Source: Buchananella felis (GTDB lineage Bacteria > Actinomycetota > Actinomycetes > Actinomycetales > Actinomycetaceae). From it: a stretch of 64,000 nucleotides of DNA. Where the stretch lies: the NCBI RefSeq assembly GCF_041380015.1, contig NZ_CP159978.1; one strand, written 5' to 3'. The position numbers and the translations under genes are program-made. This document shows positions 59,345-64,000 of this stretch, one piece after another (the first letter of the stretch is position 1; every line of letters starts with the position of its first letter). The notes under the pieces are model-generated. The model was not told the origin of the DNA, made no database searches, and saw only the letters and a list, made by a program, of their open reading frames with translations.

Positions 59345-60031
59345 CTAGCCGTGCAAGGAAAAGACCGCCATTTGTTGCGCCGAGGGCAGGAGGGCCGGCC
59401 GCCCGGTGCCTGCTGCCCCGTCCGCCGCTTGGTCGGGGTGGGTGGCCGACGTTCCGCCCGCCGCCCGCCCTGTGTGCGCGCCCGGCTTGTCCGGCCGGGG
59501 GGCCGACGTTCCGCCCGCCTGCCCGTCGACCGCGGCCCGCCCCTTCTTTAGCCGGTAGAGTCCAATCTCGCGGGCCTCGAAGTGGACCGCCGCGCTCGCG
59601 GCCTGGGCCAGGAAGCGTTCGAGCTGGTCGGGTTCGTGGGCCATCGCCAGGGTCACGTGCGGCACGAACGGGAAGCGGGAGGGCACGTCCAGCAGGCCGG
59701 TGCGCAGCGCGGCCTCCAGGGAGGTGAGGCGGGCGGCGGCAGCGTCGTCCACCCGCAGGTAGGCGACCGGGGAGACGGGCAGGAAGGTGGCCGCCCCGCT
59801 CAGGAACACGGGGAAGGGGGCGGTGGCGGCGGCGACGTCGGCCAGGTGGCGGCGCAGCAGGGGCAGGGCGTTCTCAGGCAGCGCAAATGGGCCAACCAGG
59901 GTGATGTGCGGGGAGAACGCCTGCCGCTGGGCGGGGCAGCGCAGCGGGTCAACCAGCGCGGCGGCCGGTGCGGGCAGCTCGATCGCCACCCCGAAGATCC
60001 CCTCGCCCGTGGCAGGAGTGGGTAGCCACAT
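59345..60031 (-). CDS. 2'-5' RNA ligase/cyclic phosphodiesterase-like protein (2H family)
   Basis: 228 residues from ATG 60031 (AAAGGAG upstream). The two HxT motifs of the 2H phosphoesterase fold are clear: SPHITLVGPFALP and VPHVTLAMAHEP, separated by ~90 residues. Such enzymes hydrolyse or form 2'-5' or 2',3'-cyclic phosphate bonds in RNA. The last ~55 residues are low-complexity and carry AGGTSA repeats. These are encoded by inserted copies of the dispersed GGCCGACGTTCC element (59441 and 59502), suggesting the C terminus has been extended by the repeat. Confidence 0.82.
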   Translation of the reverse strand: MWLPTPATGEGIFGVAIELPAPAAALVDPLRCPAQRQAFSPHITLVGPFALPENALPLLRRHLADVAAATAPFPVFLSGAATFLPVSPVAYLRVDDAAAARLTSLEAALRTGLLDVPSRFPFVPHVTLAMAHEPDQLERFLAQAASAAVHFEAREIGLYRLKKGRAAVDGQAGGTSAPRPDKPGAHTGRAAGGTSATHPDQAADGAAGTGRPALLPSAQQMAVFSLHG

Positions 60032-60224
60032 GATTCCCACTCCTTTACGCGTCGGCGGTGACGGTTTGGCGGGAGCGTAACACGCGCGCGGGCGGGCGCA
60101 GGTGGGGCCAAAGGGCCTGTGGATCGGCGGGCGGGTGGCGCGGCGCAAAGGGGGCGAGCCGGGTTCAGTTTTGGGCCCCAAGCTGAGCTAAATTTGTCCG
60201 GTAACCAGCGAAGGGAACTGTTCA

Positions 60225-61414
<1,190 letters not shown>

Positions 61415-61415
<1 letters not shown>

Positions 61416-62644
61416 TGAGTGAGCTGACCTGGCTGAAGGCGTTGAGCGACGCCGAGGGGGCGGAGGCTGCCTCTGCCCTGTTCACCGAGACGTTCGGTGG
61501 GCAGCCGGCGGGCGTGTGGGCCGCGCCGGGCCGCGTGAACGTGATCGGCGAGCACGTGGACTACAACGGCGGCATCTGCCTGCCGATCGCGCTGCCGCAC
61601 CGGGCTTTCGTGGCCGTGGCGCCGCGCGAGGACCGCGTGGTGCGGCTGATCTCGCCGCAGGACGAGGGCGTGTTCGTGGAGCACGACCTGGACGCCGTGG
61701 GCCCCGTGGGCAGCGAGGGCGAGGTCAAGGGCTGGACCGCCTACCTCGTGGGCGTGGCCTGGGCGCTGGAGCAGGCCGGTTTTGGCCCGCTGCCGGGCTT
61801 CGACGTTGCCCTGACCTCGTGCGTGCCGCTGGGGGCGGGCCTGTCCTCCTCTGCGGCGCTGGAGTGCGCGATGGCGGTGGCGCTGGACGACCTGGCCGGC
61901 CTGGGGCTGGCGGGCAGCGACGAGGGCCGCGCCAAGCTGGTGGAGGTCTGCCGGGCGGCGGAGAACAAGGTGGCCGGCGCCAACACCGGCGGCCTGGATC
62001 AGTCCGCCTCCCTGCGCTGCACCGCCGGGCATGCCCTGGAGCTGGACGCGCGGGACAACACGGTGGCGCAGGTGCCCTTCGACCTGGCCGCAGACGGGCT
62101 GGCGCTGCTGGTGATCGACACGCGCGCCCCGCACCAGTTGGTGGACGGCCAGTACGCGCAGCGCCGCGCCACCTGCGAGGAGGCGGCCCGGAAGCTGGGC
62201 GTGGAGCTGCTGGTGGACGTGCGTGAGGTGCAGGACGCGATGGCGGCCCTGGAGGACGAGGTTTCCCGCAAGCGGGTGCGCCACGTGGTCACGGAGATCG
62301 GTCGGACCCGCGAGTTCATTGACACCCTGGCCAAGGGGGCCCTGGAGGGTGAGCGCCTGGCCTTGGCCGGCGACCTGATGAACCGCTCCCACGACTCGCT
62401 GCGGGACGACTACGAGGTGACCTGCCCGGAGCTGGACCTGGCGGTGGACACGGCGCGCGCCCACGGCGCCTTCGGTGCCCGCATGACCGGCGGCGGCTTT
62501 GGTGGCTCCTGCATCGCCCTGGTGGAGGCCGGCCGCGTGGAGGAGGTGGCTGCGGCGGTGCGCCAGGCGGCCCTGGACGCGGGACTGGCCGAGCCGGCCT
62601 TCATCCTGTCCGTGCCGAGTGCTCCGGCCGAGCGGGTGCGGTAA
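61415..62644 (+). CDS. galK: Galactokinase
   Basis: 409 residues from ATG 61415 (GTG 61412 also in frame). GHMP kinase: galactose signature GRVNVIGEHVDYNGGICLPI, ATP loop CVPLGAGLSSSAALE, and C-terminal MTGGGFGGSCIAL. Phosphorylates galactose at C1, with the Arg/Asp catalytic pair presumably in GRVN and the NTGGLDQSAS segment. Nine nucleotides separate it from the mannose-1-phosphate guanylyltransferase gene. Confidence 0.96.
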
Positions 62645-62653
62645 GGGGTTGCC

Positions 62654-63874
62654 ATGACGCAGCGCGCTGAACTGGCGTTTCACGCGATTATCCCGGCCGG
62701 GGGCGCGGGCACGCGCCTGTGGCCGCTGTCCAGGCGTAGCCACCCGAAGTTCCTGCTGGACCTGACCGGGGCGGGGCGCACCATGCTGCAGCAGACGGTG
62801 GACCGCCTGGAGGCGCTGAGTACCTCGATCACGGTGGTGACGGGGCAGGTGCACCAGGACGCGGTGCGCGCCCAGCTGGGGCAGGGCGTGGAGGTGGTGG
62901 CCGAGCCCTCGCCGCGTGACTCGATGGCGGCGATCGGACTGGCCGCCGCGATCGTGCAGCAGCGCCACGGTGCCGTGGTGGTGGGCTCGTTCGCGGCCGA
63001 CCACGTGATCGCGGATGTGCCGGCCTTCCAGGCGGCGGTGCGCGAGGCCTGCGTGGGCGCGGCGGCCGGGCAGATCGTCACGATCGGCCTGACCCCGGCA
63101 TTCGCGTCCACCGGTTTCGGCTACATCAAGGTGGGGCAGCGCGCGCACCTGGAGGGGGCGCCGCACCTGTGCGCGGTGTCCTCGTTCACGGAGAAGCCGG
63201 GCCAGGAGCTGGCCCAGCGGTACGTGGATAGCGGCGAGTACTGCTGGAACGCAGGCATGTTCGTGGCCCGCACCGACGTGCTGCTGGGGGCGCTGGGGCG
63301 CGAGCTGCCGGAGCTGGCGGCCGGGCTGGAGCGCATCGCGGCGGCGTGGGATACCCCGCAGCGGCAGGAGGTGCTGGAGCAGAACTGGCCGCTGCTGACC
63401 AAGATCGCCATCGACCACGCCATCGCCGAGCCGTGCGCGGCGCGCGGGGAGGTGGCGTGCGTGCCGGCCGAGTTCGGTTGGTCCGATCTGGGCGGCTACG
63501 CCGCGTTGGCCGACGTTCTGCCCGCCACCCTGTGGGGGACGCCGGTGAGCGCAGGGGCCGAGGAGACCGAGGCGGGTACCGAGGGGGCCGAAGGCGCGGG
63601 TGCCGGTGCTGCGGGCGCAGGCGGTGACGAGCTGGCCGCGCTGCGGGAACTGGGCCTGAGCCCGGCCCACGTGCTGGGCGGGGCGCAGGTGCTGGCCGTG
63701 GACTCCCCGGGCAGCCTGGTCACGGGCGAGGAGGGCCTGGTGGCGATCCTGGGGGTGCCGGGGGCCGTGGTGGTCCGCACGCCCGGGGCGCTGCTGGTCA
63801 CCACCAGGGAGCGCGAGCAGGACGTCAAGCGCGTGGTCGCGGCGGTGGCTGCGCTCAGCGCGCAGCAGCTCTGA
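62654..63874 (+). CDS. manC: Mannose-1-phosphate guanylyltransferase
   Basis: 406 residues. N-terminal nucleotidyltransferase signature AIIPAGGAGTRLWPLSRRSH followed by KFLLDL, then SPRDSMAAIGLAAAI, FAADHVI and FGYIKVG. ENWPLLTKIAIDHAI-type active-site region and FGWSDLGGY mark the GMP family. Produces GDP-mannose for mannosylation of lipids and wall polymers. A ~35-residue Gly/Ala/Glu-rich insert (~300-335) separates the catalytic domain from the C-terminal beta-helix portion (VLAVDSPGSLVTGEEGLVAI). No PMI domain, so monofunctional. Confidence 0.92.
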   Translation: MTQRAELAFHAIIPAGGAGTRLWPLSRRSHPKFLLDLTGAGRTMLQQTVDRLEALSTSITVVTGQVHQDAVRAQLGQGVEVVAEPSPRDSMAAIGLAAAIVQQRHGAVVVGSFAADHVIADVPAFQAAVREACVGAAAGQIVTIGLTPAFASTGFGYIKVGQRAHLEGAPHLCAVSSFTEKPGQELAQRYVDSGEYCWNAGMFVARTDVLLGALGRELPELAAGLERIAAAWDTPQRQEVLEQNWPLLTKIAIDHAIAEPCAARGEVACVPAEFGWSDLGGYAALADVLPATLWGTPVSAGAEETEAGTEGAEGAGAGAAGAGGDELAALRELGLSPAHVLGGAQVLAVDSPGSLVTGEEGLVAILGVPGAVVVRTPGALLVTTREREQDVKRVVAAVAALSAQQL

Positions 63875-63885
63875 TCCAGCGCGAG

Positions 63886-63921
63886 GGGGGTGGGCGCCGG
63901 CGATGGCCGGCGCCCACCCCC
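63886..63921 (+). terminator. Terminator after the gal/man operon
   Basis: Perfect 15-bp stem GGGGGTGGGCGCCGG / CCGGCGCCCACCCCC, loop CGATGG, 12 bp beyond the stop. The last 79 bases of the window show nothing recognisable. Confidence 0.9.
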
Positions 63922-64000
63922 ATGCCCGGCTTGGTCACGAACTGGTTGCTGTTGGCCGTGAGGGCCCCGGCGCGCTGACCCCCGGCGCTAGGATCGGGGG

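Overview
The window is a stretch of a GC-rich actinobacterial chromosome. The best fit is a host-associated member of the Actinomycetaceae or a close relative. Reasons: very high GC content with GTG starts; the mycobacterial-type synteny sucC-sucD / PerM-like membrane protein / purN / purH / DUF3017 / mdh; large secreted glycosidases ending in cell-wall-binding-2 repeats; and lipoproteins, an L,D-transpeptidase and CUT1 sugar importers typical of Gram-positive actinobacteria. No rRNA, tRNA, IS element, prophage or CRISPR array was recognised. Family assignments rest on motifs read by eye; no database search was possible.

Layout. 0-4.3 kb: ABC-2 exporter (permease cut by the window edge, plus ATPase) divergent from a DesK/NarL-type two-component system. 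4.4-7 kb: flavodoxin-fold oxidoreductase and ketopantoate-reductase-like gene, split by a PIN-toxin/Phd-antitoxin module that sits between 121-bp direct repeats. 7.2-8.7 kb: AT-richer orphan polymorphic-toxin cassette (TNT-like NAD glycohydrolase tip and presumed immunity gene). 8.9-14.6 kb: PcrA/UvrD helicase, two paralogous lipoproteins, L,D-transpeptidase. 14.7-21.9 kb: five-gene operon of an ECF importer (S, fused AA', T) and two ABC half-transporters behind a DtxR-like box, so probably iron, haem or siderophore uptake. 22-25.3 kb: tandem repeats, a GNAT and a eukaryote-like double-length phosphofructokinase. 25.6-34.2 kb: succinyl-CoA ligase, PerM-like protein, purine genes with a ZTP riboswitch, malate dehydrogenase.

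34.4-45.4 kb: two giant secreted enzymes, a GH20 beta-hexosaminidase and a GH35 beta-galactosidase, each with carbohydrate-binding and wall-anchoring repeats. 45.5-50.4 kb: GNAT, purU and a CUT1 hexose importer without its own ATPase. 50.6-53.9 kb: a second ZTP riboswitch, glyA-folD, and exonuclease III. 53.9-54.4 kb: a dense noncoding repeat block. 54.5-58.1 kb: MacAB-like exporter with adaptor. 58.2-60 kb: YihY membrane protein and a 2'-5' RNA ligase-like protein. 60.2-63.9 kb: galT, galK and mannose-1-phosphate guanylyltransferase.

The genes suggest a lifestyle of trimming host glycans (terminal GlcNAc/GalNAc and galactose) at the cell surface, importing hexoses by CUT1 transport, and feeding galactose through the Leloir pathway into glycolysis. 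The two ZTP riboswitches tie purH and glyA-folD to 10-formyl-THF status, and purU makes formate from the same pool. The most unusual features are the direct-repeat-flanked toxin-antitoxin insert, the truncated TNT toxin cassette, the ECF plus half-transporter operon with its metal-regulator box, and several repeat families (22.1, 44.1 and 53.9 kb, and a dispersed GG[C/A]CGACGTT motif).
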